Shown piece by piece: positions 6,574 through 13,867 of a stretch of DNA of 64,000 nt. Origin of the DNA: Sphingomonas naphthae. Its GTDB lineage: Bacteria; Pseudomonadota; Alphaproteobacteria; Sphingomonadales; Sphingomonadaceae. The stretch lies in the NCBI RefSeq assembly GCF_028607085.1, contig NZ_CP117411.1, positions 3,610,501-3,674,500 on the forward strand, given 5' to 3'. Numbering within the stretch: position 1 is the first letter of the stretch; every line of letters starts with the position of its first letter. Both the position numbers and the translations under genes were made by a program. The notes under the pieces are model-generated. The model did not search any database. It was not told the origin of the DNA and saw only the letters and a list, made by a program, of their open reading frames with translations.

Positions 6574-9282
6574 TCATTCCTCCTGGGGTTGCGGCGTCAT
6601 ATCGAGCCGCGCGACCCGGCGCCACTCGCCCGCCACCAGAGCCCGCGCATCGGCATAAGCCGCCATCAGCGCCGCCCAGTCGGGCAGGCCGCACGCCCGC
6701 GCCACGATCGGGCGGGAGGCATCGGCCGGCGCCTCCGATCCGGGCGAGACGAGCCGCAGGGTCACCAGCAGCCGGGTCATCAACTCATGCGCGGCGGCGA
6801 AGCCGGGATCGAGCAGCCCGGCCTCGGCCAGCGCCGCCGCCGCCCGGCGCAGGCGCGGATCGAACGCGGTGCGATGGCGCAGCTGGAGCAGGTGGACGGT
6901 GAATTCGGCATCGATCAGCCCGCCCGCGATCAGCTTCACGTCGAGCGGCCCGGCCGGCGGCTTGTGGCGCGCGACATCGCCGCGCATCTTCACCACATCG
7001 GCGGTGAGCGCGGTATCCTCGCGCGGGCGATCCAGCGTGGCGGCGATGATCGCCGCCACCTCGGCCCGCGCCGCGTCCGATCCGAACACGGCCCGCGCGC
7101 GGGTGAGCGCCATATGCTCCCATGTCCAGGCGCTCTCCGCCTGATAGCGCGCGAAACTGTCGAGCGAGACGGCGAGCAGCCCCTGCGTGCCGGACGGGCG
7201 CAGCCGCGTGTCCACCTCGTACAGCGGCCCGGCGGCGGTCGGCACCGAGAGCGCCGCCGAGACGCGGCTGGCGAGCCGCTGGAAATATTGGGTGGCGCCC
7301 AGCGGCCGGCGGCCATCCGATTCCGCCGCATGATCGCCGGTGAACAGGTAGATCAGGTCGAGATCGGAGGCATGAGTCAGCGATCCGCCGCCGAAGCGGC
7401 CGAGCGCCAAGATCACCAGCTCGCCGCCCGGCACCCGGCCATGCGCCGCCTCGAACTCCGCGACGGCGGCCGCGCCCAGCGCCGCCAGCGCCGCCTCCGC
7501 CACGCGGGCATGGCCGCGCGCGACCTCGATCGCGTCGGACGCCGCCTCGATCAGCTGCACCCCCAGCGCGAAGCGGCGTTCGCTCACCTGCCGGCGGACG
7601 CTGTCGAGCAGGCGCTCATAATCGTCGCCCCGCTCGCGCGCCGAAAACTGCGCCGTCAGGGTCGCCACGTCGGGCGGCGGGGTCAGGCTGGTGGCGTCGA
7701 TCAGCCCGTCGAGCAGATCGGCACGGCGGCCGAGCTGCGCCGCCAGCGCGGGCGCGTGGCTGAGGATATCGGCCAGCAGCGCCAGCAACGCCGGCCGCGC
7801 CTCCAGCAGGCGGAACAGGTTGATCGCGCTCGGCAACGCACGGACCAGATCGTCGAAGCGGTTGATCGCATGCGCCGGATCGGGTGCCGCGCCCAGCACG
7901 GCGGCGAGGCCAGGCAGCACCTCCTCCAGCGCGGCCTGCGCCTGCGGGCTGCGCAGCGCGCGAATGTCGCCCGCGCGCCAGCCCGCCACCCGCGCCCGCG
8001 CGCCGCCCGCGTCGGTAAAGCCCAGCGCCGCCAGCGCGCCTTCCAGCGCGTCGCCGTCCTGCGGCAGGCCGGGCGCGGCCTCATCCTCCAGCGCGTCGTA
8101 GATATGGCCCACGGCGGTGATCGTCGGCGCGAGCAGCGCGAGCAGCGCCGCGCCGTGTGCCAGCCCGTGCAGCCGCGCCACGCCATCGAGCGCGGCCGGA
8201 TCGCGGGGCAGGCGGTGGGTCTGCTGGTCGTCGATCATCTGGAGGCGATGTTCGATCGTGCGGAGCAGGCGATAGGCGTCGCCCAGCACCACCGCCTCGT
8301 CGCGCCCGATCCGCCCCGCTCCGGCCAGCGCCGCCAGCGCGTCGAGCGTGGCCGGCGCGCGCAGGCCGGGTTCGCGCCCGCCATGGATGAGCTGATGGAT
8401 CTGCGCGAAGAATTCCACCTCGCGGATGCCGCCGCGCCCGCGCTTCACGTCGTACCCCGGCCCCAGCGCCTGCCCCTGCGCATAATGGCCGCGAATGCGC
8501 CGGCTGAGCGCGCGGATCTCGCCGATCGCCCCGAAATCGAGTGAGCGGCGCCACACGAACGGGCGGATCTGATCGAGGAAGCGCGCGCCCAGCGCCACAT
8601 CCCCCGCCGCCGCGCGGGCGCGGATGAAGGCGGCGCGCTCCCACGGCAGCGCGCTCGATTCATAATGGAGCAGGGCCTGCGCGTAGGGCACGGCGAGCGG
8701 GCTCGCCTCGGGCGTCGGCCGCAGCCGCAGATCGACCCGCAGCACATAGCCGTCCGCCTCGCGCGCCTGAAGCAGCTCCACCACGCGCCGCGCGATCCGC
8801 ACGGCCGCCTCGCCGGGGTCTTCGTTGGGGCGCAGCGGCAGGGTCGCGGGATCGAAGATCAGGATCGGATCGATGTCCGACGAATAATTGAGTTCGCGGC
8901 TGCCATGCTTGCCCAATGCCAGCGCCGCCATGCCGACCGGCTCGGCATCGGGCGTGCGTTCGAGAATGGCGGCGCGGATCGCCCGATCGAGCGCGCGATC
9001 GGCGAAATCGGAGAGCGCCCGCGTCACCTGTTCCATCGTAAGCAGGCCGGCGAGATCGCCCACCGCCACCGCCAGCGCCACCGCCTGCCGCTCGCGCCGG
9101 AGCGCGCGGGGGGTGGGGTCTTCTGCCGCCTCCGCCCCCGCCGCCGCGATCGCCGCCGCCACGCCGTCCGCCTCGATCCGCGCCACCACCTCCGGTCGCC
9201 GCTGGGCGAGCAGCCGCAGGAAGGGGGCATCGCGCTCGATGCGCGAGAGGGCGTCGGCAAGGGCGAGGGGATTCTGGGTCAC
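6574..9282 (-). CDS. glnE: Bifunctional glutamine synthetase adenylyltransferase/deadenylase
   Basis: The 902-residue GlnE adds and removes AMP on glutamine synthetase, switching it off and on in response to PII and glutamine. Both nucleotidyltransferase halves are visible: the N-terminal deadenylase motif GSRELNYSSDIDPILIFD and the C-terminal adenylylase motif GGGSLTHASDLDLIYLF, each with the paired aspartates. Length is slightly short of the E. coli protein but normal for alphaproteobacteria. The start is a GTG at 9282, because the adjacent ATG runs straight into a stop. The PII uridylyltransferase glnD is 26 kb away in this window, not linked. It is followed by bcp at one base spacing. Confidence 0.95.
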   Translation of the reverse strand: MTQNPLALADALSRIERDAPFLRLLAQRRPEVVARIEADGVAAAIAAAGAEAAEDPTPRALRRERQAVALAVAVGDLAGLLTMEQVTRALSDFADRALDRAIRAAILERTPDAEPVGMAALALGKHGSRELNYSSDIDPILIFDPATLPLRPNEDPGEAAVRIARRVVELLQAREADGYVLRVDLRLRPTPEASPLAVPYAQALLHYESSALPWERAAFIRARAAAGDVALGARFLDQIRPFVWRRSLDFGAIGEIRALSRRIRGHYAQGQALGPGYDVKRGRGGIREVEFFAQIHQLIHGGREPGLRAPATLDALAALAGAGRIGRDEAVVLGDAYRLLRTIEHRLQMIDDQQTHRLPRDPAALDGVARLHGLAHGAALLALLAPTITAVGHIYDALEDEAAPGLPQDGDALEGALAALGFTDAGGARARVAGWRAGDIRALRSPQAQAALEEVLPGLAAVLGAAPDPAHAINRFDDLVRALPSAINLFRLLEARPALLALLADILSHAPALAAQLGRRADLLDGLIDATSLTPPPDVATLTAQFSARERGDDYERLLDSVRRQVSERRFALGVQLIEAASDAIEVARGHARVAEAALAALGAAAVAEFEAAHGRVPGGELVILALGRFGGGSLTHASDLDLIYLFTGDHAAESDGRRPLGATQYFQRLASRVSAALSVPTAAGPLYEVDTRLRPSGTQGLLAVSLDSFARYQAESAWTWEHMALTRARAVFGSDAARAEVAAIIAATLDRPREDTALTADVVKMRGDVARHKPPAGPLDVKLIAGGLIDAEFTVHLLQLRHRTAFDPRLRRAAAALAEAGLLDPGFAAAHELMTRLLVTLRLVSPGSEAPADASRPIVARACGLPDWAALMAAYADARALVAGEWRRVARLDMTPQPQEE

Positions 9283-9344
9283 ATCACCTAACCTGAATCA
9301 GCATTCCGCCTGCGAAACGGCGGAAAAGAGCAACTTACCGGCAC

Positions 9345-9539
9345 ATGCCTCGTTATCGCATCATGGAGATGGCAACACATACCCAGACAGGCCGGAAAAT
9401 CGGCGGCGGGTCGAACCCCGAGGCGGTCACGCCCCCTTCCCCCCTGGAAGGCGTGGGTGGAGCATTGCGCGCCGTCTTCGGCCGACAGGCGGAGGACATG
9501 CCCTCCGAATTCCGCGCCCTGCTGGACAAGCTGCGCTGA
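9345..9539 (+). CDS. NepR-like anti-sigma factor (second paralog)
   Basis: This 64-residue protein ends in GGALRAVFGRQAEDMPSEFR then ALLDKLR. That matches the NepR core pattern (G-x-ALR-x-x-F/Y ... P-x-x-F-x-x-LL-x-KL), which pairs with the sigma factor EcfG and with the sigma-like domain of PhyR. It is one residue shorter in the linker than the nepR product at 11733. The N-terminal third is low-complexity and unconserved, as in other NepRs; ATG 9363 is an alternative start. It lies convergent to ecfG, 100 bp from its stop codon. I infer that it modulates EcfG; a paralog called NepR2 is known in Sphingomonas, but I cannot prove orthology. Confidence 0.78.
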   Translation: MPRYRIMEMATHTQTGRKIGGGSNPEAVTPPSPLEGVGGALRAVFGRQAEDMPSEFRALLDKLR

Positions 9540-9551
9540 AATAATCACTCG

Positions 9552-9630
9552 GTGCTCCTGCGAAAGCAGGAGCCCAAAGCCCCAACTGCCGCGCTCCGAT
9601 AACCCTGGGCTCCTGCCTCCGCAGGAGCAC
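9552..9630. repeat. Palindromic intergenic repeat, family B copy 1
   Basis: Inverted arms at 9552-9576 (GTGCTCCTGCGAAAGCAGGA...) and 9605-9630 (CTGGGCTCCTGCCTCCGCAG...) lie between the convergent nepR-like gene and ecfG. Each arm itself contains a small hairpin around CTCCTGC/GCAGGAG. Copy 2 is at 17253-17331. It may act as a bidirectional terminator. Confidence 0.8.
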
Positions 9631-9642
9631 GGGGTTCGCGGC

Positions 9643-10275
9643 TCAATGGCCGCGGCTGAGGTCGTCCACTTCGTCCATGATCGTCTGCAACGCGGTGTTC
9701 ACATTCTCGGGCGCTTCGCGGCGCGACGGCAGCTTGCCGTCGCTCAGCAGCGCTTCGAGCGCGACCCGGCCGCGCGCGACCCGGCTCTTGATCGTGCCGA
9801 CGGCGCAACCGCAGATCTCGGCCGCTTCCTCATAAGCGAAGCCCCCCGCGCCGACCAGGATCAGCGCCTCGCGCTGCGGCTGCGGCAGGTGGAGGAGCGC
9901 CCGCTGGAGATCGCCCAACTCGACATGGCGATCCTGGCTCGCCGGCGCGGCGAGGATCTTGGCGGCGGTCACATCGTCCCACTCGCCCTTGAAGCGGGCG
10001 CGGCGCATCTGGCTGAGGAACAGGTTGCGCAGGATGATGAAGGTCCAGGCGCGCATGTTGGTGCCGGCCTGGAATCGCTTGCGCGCGGCCCACGCCTTCA
10101 GCAGCGTTTCCTGCACCAGATCGTCGGTGAGATCGCGATTGCCCGAAAGCGAGCGCCCGAAGGCGCGCAGATGGGGAATGACGCGGGCGAGTTCATCGCG
10201 AAACGCATCGTCGGACAGAGCGACATGCTCGGGCGGCGCTGCGGGCTCGCCCTCGGTCGTGTCCAAATCCGTCAT
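9643..10275 (-). CDS. ecfG: ECF sigma factor EcfG, general stress response
   Basis: The 210-residue protein has sigma region 2 (about 20-85: HLRAFGRSLSGNRDLTDDLV then ETLLKAW and NMRAWTFIILRNLFLSQMRR) and region 4 (about 118-170: LLHLPQPQREALILVGAGG, then the helix-turn-helix EAAEICGCAVGTIKSRVARG). This is the EcfG (ECF15) class that directs transcription from GGAAC-N16/17-CGTT promoters when NepR is titrated by phosphorylated PhyR. The locus context (phyR, two nepR-like genes, phyP) makes the assignment firm. Its upstream neighbour on the same strand is a small membrane-protein gene preceded by a GGAAC-N16-GGTT promoter, so ecfG is probably autoregulated. Confidence 0.93.
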   Translation of the reverse strand: MTDLDTTEGEPAAPPEHVALSDDAFRDELARVIPHLRAFGRSLSGNRDLTDDLVQETLLKAWAARKRFQAGTNMRAWTFIILRNLFLSQMRRARFKGEWDDVTAAKILAAPASQDRHVELGDLQRALLHLPQPQREALILVGAGGFAYEEAAEICGCAVGTIKSRVARGRVALEALLSDGKLPSRREAPENVNTALQTIMDEVDDLSRGH

Positions 10276-10347
10276 GCGTCAGGAATTCCCCTCCGGCGGC
10301 CGGGGCCGCCCACTTCGTCATATATAGGCGACGCGAGTCGCCATTGC

Positions 10348-10369
10348 GAGCCCCGGCGGTGCGGGGCTC
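10348..10369 (-). other. Hairpin between the small membrane gene and ecfG
   Basis: GAGCCCCG (10348-10355) and CGGGGCTC (10362-10369) form a perfect 8-bp stem with a 6-nt loop, seven bases after the stop codon of the small membrane gene. There is no U-tract, so it looks more like an attenuator or RNA-stability element than a full terminator. It would decide how much transcript reaches ecfG. Confidence 0.45.
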
Positions 10370-10375
10370 CCGGGC

Positions 10376-10516
10376 TTATCGATACAGGAACAGCAGCACG
10401 GCGAAGATGATGACGATCAGTGTCAGCGAAATGCCGAGGACATAGCGCGTCACTTTCGTCTTGGAGCCGGCGCGGGCTTCGGTGCCCGTCAGATGCGTGT
10501 CGCCCTCATGTACCAT
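10376..10516 (-). CDS. Small single-pass membrane protein in the stress locus
   Basis: A 46-residue protein starts MVHEGDTHLTGTEARAGSKT and ends in one transmembrane helix (YVLGISLTLIVIIFAVLLFL). The basic K-T-K-V-T-R before the helix predicts a cytoplasmic N-terminus. The ATG at 10516 has an AGGAG ribosome-binding site six bases upstream, better than any start in the longer reading to 10561. It lies between phyR and ecfG on the same strand, about 100 bp from each, and directly downstream of a good EcfG-type promoter, so it is probably stress-induced. I do not recognise the family and no function can be assigned. Confidence 0.75.
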   Translation of the reverse strand: MVHEGDTHLTGTEARAGSKTKVTRYVLGISLTLIVIIFAVLLFLYR

Positions 10517-10570
10517 GATCGTCTCCTGAAGCCCGACCGGCGTTTCCGCCGGTCGTTGCACGCCTCAAAC

Positions 10571-10595
10571 AACCGCGTGCCGGCGTTCAGGTTCC
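10571..10595 (-). promoter_or_regulatory. EcfG-type promoter for the small membrane gene and ecfG
   Basis: On the minus strand, GGAAC (10595-10591) is followed by a 16-bp spacer and GGTT (10574-10571). This fits the alphaproteobacterial EcfG consensus GGAAC-N16/17-CGTT except for the first base of the -10 element. It lies in the 95-bp gap after phyR, with the small gene's start 55 bp downstream, so phyR and ecfG are probably separate units with ecfG autoactivated. Confidence 0.72.
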
Positions 10596-10611
10596 ATCGC
10601 CGCCGTTTCGG

Positions 10612-11400
10612 TCAGGCCGGAACGGTGGCCGAATCGAAGAACAGCGCCTGGCTGATCGCGGCCTTCACGGTCGATCGCTGGAACGGCTTGGTGATGAGGA
10701 AGGTCGGCTCGGGCCGCTCGCCGGTCAGCAGGCGTTCCGGGAAGGCGGTGATGAAGATCACCGGCACCGCGAATTCGGCGAGGATGTCCTTCACCGCGTC
10801 GATGCCGGAGCTGTCGTCGGCCAGCTGGATGTCCGCCAGCACCAGGCCGGGGCGCTGCGCGATCGCCTGCGCCACCGCCTCGTCGCGGGTGACCGCCACG
10901 CCGGTGACGTTGTGGCCCAGATCGCGGACGATCGTTTCCAGGTCCATCGCGATGATCGGCTCGTCCTCGATGATGAGCACGTCGGCATGGGTCTGGCGCT
11001 CGATCTCCGACAGCGCCTCGCTGACGAGGTCGTCGACCTCGGCGGCGTCGGTCTCCATCAGATAGCCGGCGTCCTCGGAGGTGAAGCCCTCCATCGCCGT
11101 CAGCAGCAGCGCCTGGCGCGAGCGCGGGGTGATGCGGGCGAGGCGGGCGCTGGCGATGTCGCCGCCGCCGACGCCGTCATTCTCGTCCTGATCGAGATTG
11201 GTAGAGGCCCAGATGCCCTGGAACATGCGGTAGAGGCCGACGCGGGCATCCACCTCGCGGGGGAAATCGTCCGGCGCGGCGACGATCGCCTGAAGAGTCG
11301 CCCGGACATAATTGTCGCCATGCTGCTGGCTGCCGGTGAGTGCGCGGGCATAGCGGCGCAGGAAGGGAAGGTGGGGCGCGAGATCCTGGCCGAGCGACAT
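10612..11400 (-). CDS. phyR: Stress response regulator PhyR (sigma-like domain plus receiver)
   Basis: The 262-residue protein joins an EcfG-like N-terminal domain (about 1-135, MSLGQDLAPHLPFLRRYARA onward, with region-4-like ITPRSRQALLLTAMEGF) to a receiver domain (about 139-255). Receiver landmarks are E145/D146 in IIEDEP, the phosphoacceptor D190 in LVLADIQLADD, T218 and K238 in LITKPF. When phosphorylated, PhyR exposes its sigma-like domain and captures NepR, freeing EcfG. The ATG at 11400 has an AGGAG 11 bases upstream; the open frame extending to 11655 is not PhyR-like. No GGAAC element faces this gene, so it may use another promoter than its neighbours. Confidence 0.95.
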   Translation of the reverse strand: MSLGQDLAPHLPFLRRYARALTGSQQHGDNYVRATLQAIVAAPDDFPREVDARVGLYRMFQGIWASTNLDQDENDGVGGGDIASARLARITPRSRQALLLTAMEGFTSEDAGYLMETDAAEVDDLVSEALSEIERQTHADVLIIEDEPIIAMDLETIVRDLGHNVTGVAVTRDEAVAQAIAQRPGLVLADIQLADDSSGIDAVKDILAEFAVPVIFITAFPERLLTGERPEPTFLITKPFQRSTVKAAISQALFFDSATVPA

Positions 11401-11545
11401 GGTCGTGAATTCTCCTTCGATGTGCACATGGAGTCCGGGCCGTGACGCGCCATCCCCCGGGATGGTCCTTCGGGGCCCTTTCGCCCCTGAAACCACCCCC
11501 TTGCCCGTCCGCCGGCCCTGTCGGGATCGGTGTGCGGGTTTTGCT

Positions 11546-11570
11546 GGAACCATCCTGCGCGTGTTTTGTT
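11546..11570 (+). promoter_or_regulatory. EcfG-type promoter upstream of nepR-phyP
   Basis: GGAAC (11546-11550), a 16-bp spacer and TGTT (11567-11570) match the EcfG consensus except for the first base of the -10 element. The promoter faces nepR (start 11733), leaving an untranslated leader of about 155 nt. The rest of the 331-bp region from 11401 to 11732 holds only short GC palindromes such as one at 11450-11465, and no other gene that I can support. Confidence 0.65.
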
Positions 11571-11732
11571 TCAGCCGCGGGCAGCCAATTCGTAACGGAC
11601 GTTTCAGGCCCGTGACGACATAGGTTGCATGTTTAGGGGTTTGGGCGCTAGCCACGACACGGGATGTCCGGGGTGTCTGGCGCGGGACCGATGTGATGAT
11701 CGCTCTTCACGGGGCGAAAGGGGACGGGCGAT

Positions 11733-11927
11733 TTGGCTTCCAGGAATGATGACGACGAGGCCAAGCGCCCAGCACTCGACAGCAAGGATGGCAGCGGCGC
11801 GGCGCGTAAAGCCACCCGCAAACGTAGCGAGAATCATGTCGGCAACGCCCTGCGCTCTGCCTATGACGAGGCAGTCCGCGAGGATGTTCCCGACGAATTC
11901 CTGGATCTGCTGCGCAAACTTTCCTGA
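11733..11927 (+). CDS. nepR: Anti-sigma factor NepR
   Basis: This 64-residue protein contains the NepR core VGNALRSAYDEAVREDVPDE followed by FLDLLRKLS, after a charged, disordered N-terminus (MASRNDDDEAKRPALDSKDG). NepR binds EcfG and blocks it until phosphorylated PhyR takes it away. The start is a TTG at 11733 with a purine-rich AAAGGGGA upstream. It is divergent from phyR and 72 bp upstream of phyP. A second NepR-like gene is at 9345. This copy matches the classic pattern more closely, so I give it the name nepR. Confidence 0.9.
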   Translation: MASRNDDDEAKRPALDSKDGSGAARKATRKRSENHVGNALRSAYDEAVREDVPDEFLDLLRKLS

Positions 11928-11999
11928 TGATACCGGGCTGATGGCGCACGCCGGCGCTACGCAGCCCCGCGCTACGCAGCATCGTGCGGCGGCAGACTG

Positions 12000-13565
12000 A
12001 TGGCGTCCGAGGCTCCCGCCCGGGCGCGCGCCGCCGCCCGCCTGACCGGCGTTTCCTCCGGCACGCGGATGCTGGTGATCCTCACCCTCTGCCTGCTGCC
12101 GCTCGGCCTGATCGCGCTCTTCGCCTCGATACGTTCGGCCCAGAACAACCGCGCCCAGCATGAACTCGACGCCGGCATCATCGTCCGCCAGGCCGCCAGC
12201 CAGATCGATATCCTGATCGAGCGCGATGCCCAGCGGATGCGTGCCGCGATCGGCAGCGGCGATCCCGGCTATGTCGCCTGCCGCGCGCAACTGGCGGGCC
12301 TGGCCACGGCGCTCGCCGATCAGGGTGCCCGCACCGCGCTCTACACCCGCACCGGCCTGCGCCGCTGCGCCAGCGATCCCGCCCCCGGCCGTGCAGCCCC
12401 GCCGCGCACCCCCGACACGATCGACGTGCTGGCGCTGGGCGATCCGCGCGGGATCCGCCTGACGGTGCCGTCCGCCAGCGGCTATGCCGCCGCCGACATT
12501 CCGCTCGCCGCCTTCGACAGCGCCGTCTCGCCGATCACCCAGTCGCATGGCGCGACCCTGATCCAGGGCGCCGCCCGGCTGCGCCTCGGCCCGCCCCGCC
12601 CCGGCGGCGCGCTCGACCAAAGGGTCACCGTCACCGCGCCCGTCGCCGGCGGGCAGATGGCTCTGGCCATGACGATCAACGTCGCCACGGTCAGCGCGAT
12701 CGAGGTGCTGCTGGTGCTGCTGCCGATCCTGATGTGGCTGGCCGGCGCCATCATCGGCTGGCTGGTGGTGGAACGGCTCCTGCTGCGCCCGCTGGCCGAT
12801 CTGGAGCGCGCCGTCACGCGTTTCAGCCCCGAGGATCCCGAATTCGTCGTGCCGCGCCTCGCCACCCCCAGCCACGAGATCCGCAATCTCGCCGAGGCCT
12901 TCCGCGCGTCCGCCGCCGAGATCGCCACGCACGAGGCCGAGCTGGAGCAGGGGCTGATGCGCCAGACCAAGCTCACCCGCGAGGTGCACCACCGGGTCAA
13001 GAACAACCTCCAGGTCGTCGCCTCGCTCATCAACCTGCACGCGCGCGGCACGCAGGGCGACGTGCAGCGCGCCTATGCCTCGATCCAGCGGCGGGTGGAT
13101 GCGCTGTCCGTCGTCCACCGCAATCATTATGCAGAGATGGAGGAAAATCGCGGCATCAACCTGCGCACCCTGCTGAGCGAGTTGGCCGCCAACCTGCGCG
13201 GCTCCGCCCCGCCCGAGGCCACGCATTTCTCGATCACCGTCAACATGGCGCCCGCCGCCGTGACGCAGGATACCGCCGTCCCCATCGCCTTCCTGTTCAC
13301 CGAGGTGATCGAACTGGTGATGGATTGCGACCCCAAGGGTGGCGCCGCGCTGGCGGTGACGTCCGGATCGGTCGCCAACCGCATGCTGCTGACGATCGTG
13401 GCGCCCGGCCTGCGCGGCGAGGCCTGTACCGAGCATCCCGCCTACGAACGCTTCCGCCGCATCATCGAGGGCCTCGCCCGCCAGCTGCGCTCGCCGCTGA
13501 TCTACGATGCCGAGCACGGCAGCTACGCGATCGAGATTCCCAGCCTCGCCGACCCGCTCAACTGA
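12000..13565 (+). CDS. phyP: PhyP-like HisKA_2 sensor protein with degenerate ATPase domain
   Basis: The 521-residue membrane protein has TM1 (about 24-43), a periplasmic sensor region (about 50-225), TM2 (about 233-260), a HAMP-like segment (about 260-315) and a HisKA_2 domain with REVHHRVKNNLQVVASLINL (His331 the expected phosphosite). The following ATPase region lacks the N-box asparagine (it reads TEVIELVMDCD) and I find no DxGxG or GxG lid motif, so kinase activity is doubtful. In Sphingomonas, PhyP acts as a phosphatase-type negative regulator of PhyR, and this fits. A 19-codon open frame (11941-12000) ends at the ATG as ATGA-type overlap and might couple translation. It lies downstream of nepR. 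Confidence 0.85.
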   Translation: MASEAPARARAAARLTGVSSGTRMLVILTLCLLPLGLIALFASIRSAQNNRAQHELDAGIIVRQAASQIDILIERDAQRMRAAIGSGDPGYVACRAQLAGLATALADQGARTALYTRTGLRRCASDPAPGRAAPPRTPDTIDVLALGDPRGIRLTVPSASGYAAADIPLAAFDSAVSPITQSHGATLIQGAARLRLGPPRPGGALDQRVTVTAPVAGGQMALAMTINVATVSAIEVLLVLLPILMWLAGAIIGWLVVERLLLRPLADLERAVTRFSPEDPEFVVPRLATPSHEIRNLAEAFRASAAEIATHEAELEQGLMRQTKLTREVHHRVKNNLQVVASLINLHARGTQGDVQRAYASIQRRVDALSVVHRNHYAEMEENRGINLRTLLSELAANLRGSAPPEATHFSITVNMAPAAVTQDTAVPIAFLFTEVIELVMDCDPKGGAALAVTSGSVANRMLLTIVAPGLRGEACTEHPAYERFRRIIEGLARQLRSPLIYDAEHGSYAIEIPSLADPLN

Positions 13566-13612
13566 GCCGCGCCATAATCGAACCTTTTTCGAATCTTTTT
13601 TGTCGCGGGTGA

Positions 13613-13637
13613 GGAACCCTTGGCCGCGAGGGCGGTT
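13613..13637 (+). promoter_or_regulatory. EcfG-type promoter of a putative small RNA
   Basis: GGAAC (13613-13617), a 16-bp spacer and GGTT (13634-13637) have the same form as the promoter before the small membrane gene at 10571. Transcription would begin near 13642-13646, at the base of a C-rich hairpin. No coding start follows for 220 bp, which points to a non-coding transcript. Confidence 0.7.
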
Positions 13638-13642
13638 CTACA

Positions 13643-13733
13643 CTTCGGATAGCGACCTTTTGCCCCCCCCGCTCTCGCTATCCACTCTTAGGGCCCGGAC
13701 ACGTCGTTTCCCCCCCACGACGTCTCCGGGCCC
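13643..13733 (+). ncRNA. Candidate GsrN-like general stress small RNA
   Basis: Directly after an EcfG-type promoter lie two strong hairpins. Hairpin 1 pairs GGATAGCGA (13647-13655) with TCGCTATCC (13675-13683) around a 19-nt loop containing eight consecutive C. Hairpin 2 pairs GGGCCCGGA-C-ACGTCGT (13691-13707) with ACGACGT-C-TCCGGGCCC (13717-13733) around TTCCCCCCC. Caulobacter GsrN is an EcfG-controlled RNA of similar size with a 5' hairpin and exposed C-rich loop. The likeness in promoter, position and loop is seen in the sequence; homology is inference. No U-tract follows hairpin 2, so the 3' end is uncertain and the structure could instead be the leader of the entericidin gene. Confidence 0.55.
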
Positions 13734-13792
13734 ACTCATGTCCGGGGCATTTCGTCCAGATATATCAATGCGCTGGCCCGATGGACGGTGGC

Positions 13793-13817
13793 GGAACAAA
13801 CCCCCGCATCGGCGATT
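13793..13817 (+). promoter_or_regulatory. Possible weak EcfG-type promoter for the entericidin gene
   Basis: GGAAC (13793-13797), a 16-bp spacer and GATT (13814-13817) match the EcfG consensus with a poorer -10 element. It would give a leader of about 44 nt for the entericidin gene at 13868. If real, the entericidin and the upstream RNA are separate EcfG units. Confidence 0.4.
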
Positions 13818-13867
13818 GGTCCCGCGATCCGCCGGTCATCGACGGAGCGATCTCAAGGAGTTTCAAC

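Noticed and set aside
11941-12000. A 19-codon open frame before phyP
   Set aside because: It overlaps the phyP ATG as a possible coupling peptide but has no ribosome-binding site or conserved look, so I do not list it as a gene.
11604-13517. A 637-codon minus-strand open frame opposite phyP
   Set aside because: It is a shadow of phyP and has no domain; the plus strand encodes clear TM, HAMP-like and HisKA_2 features.
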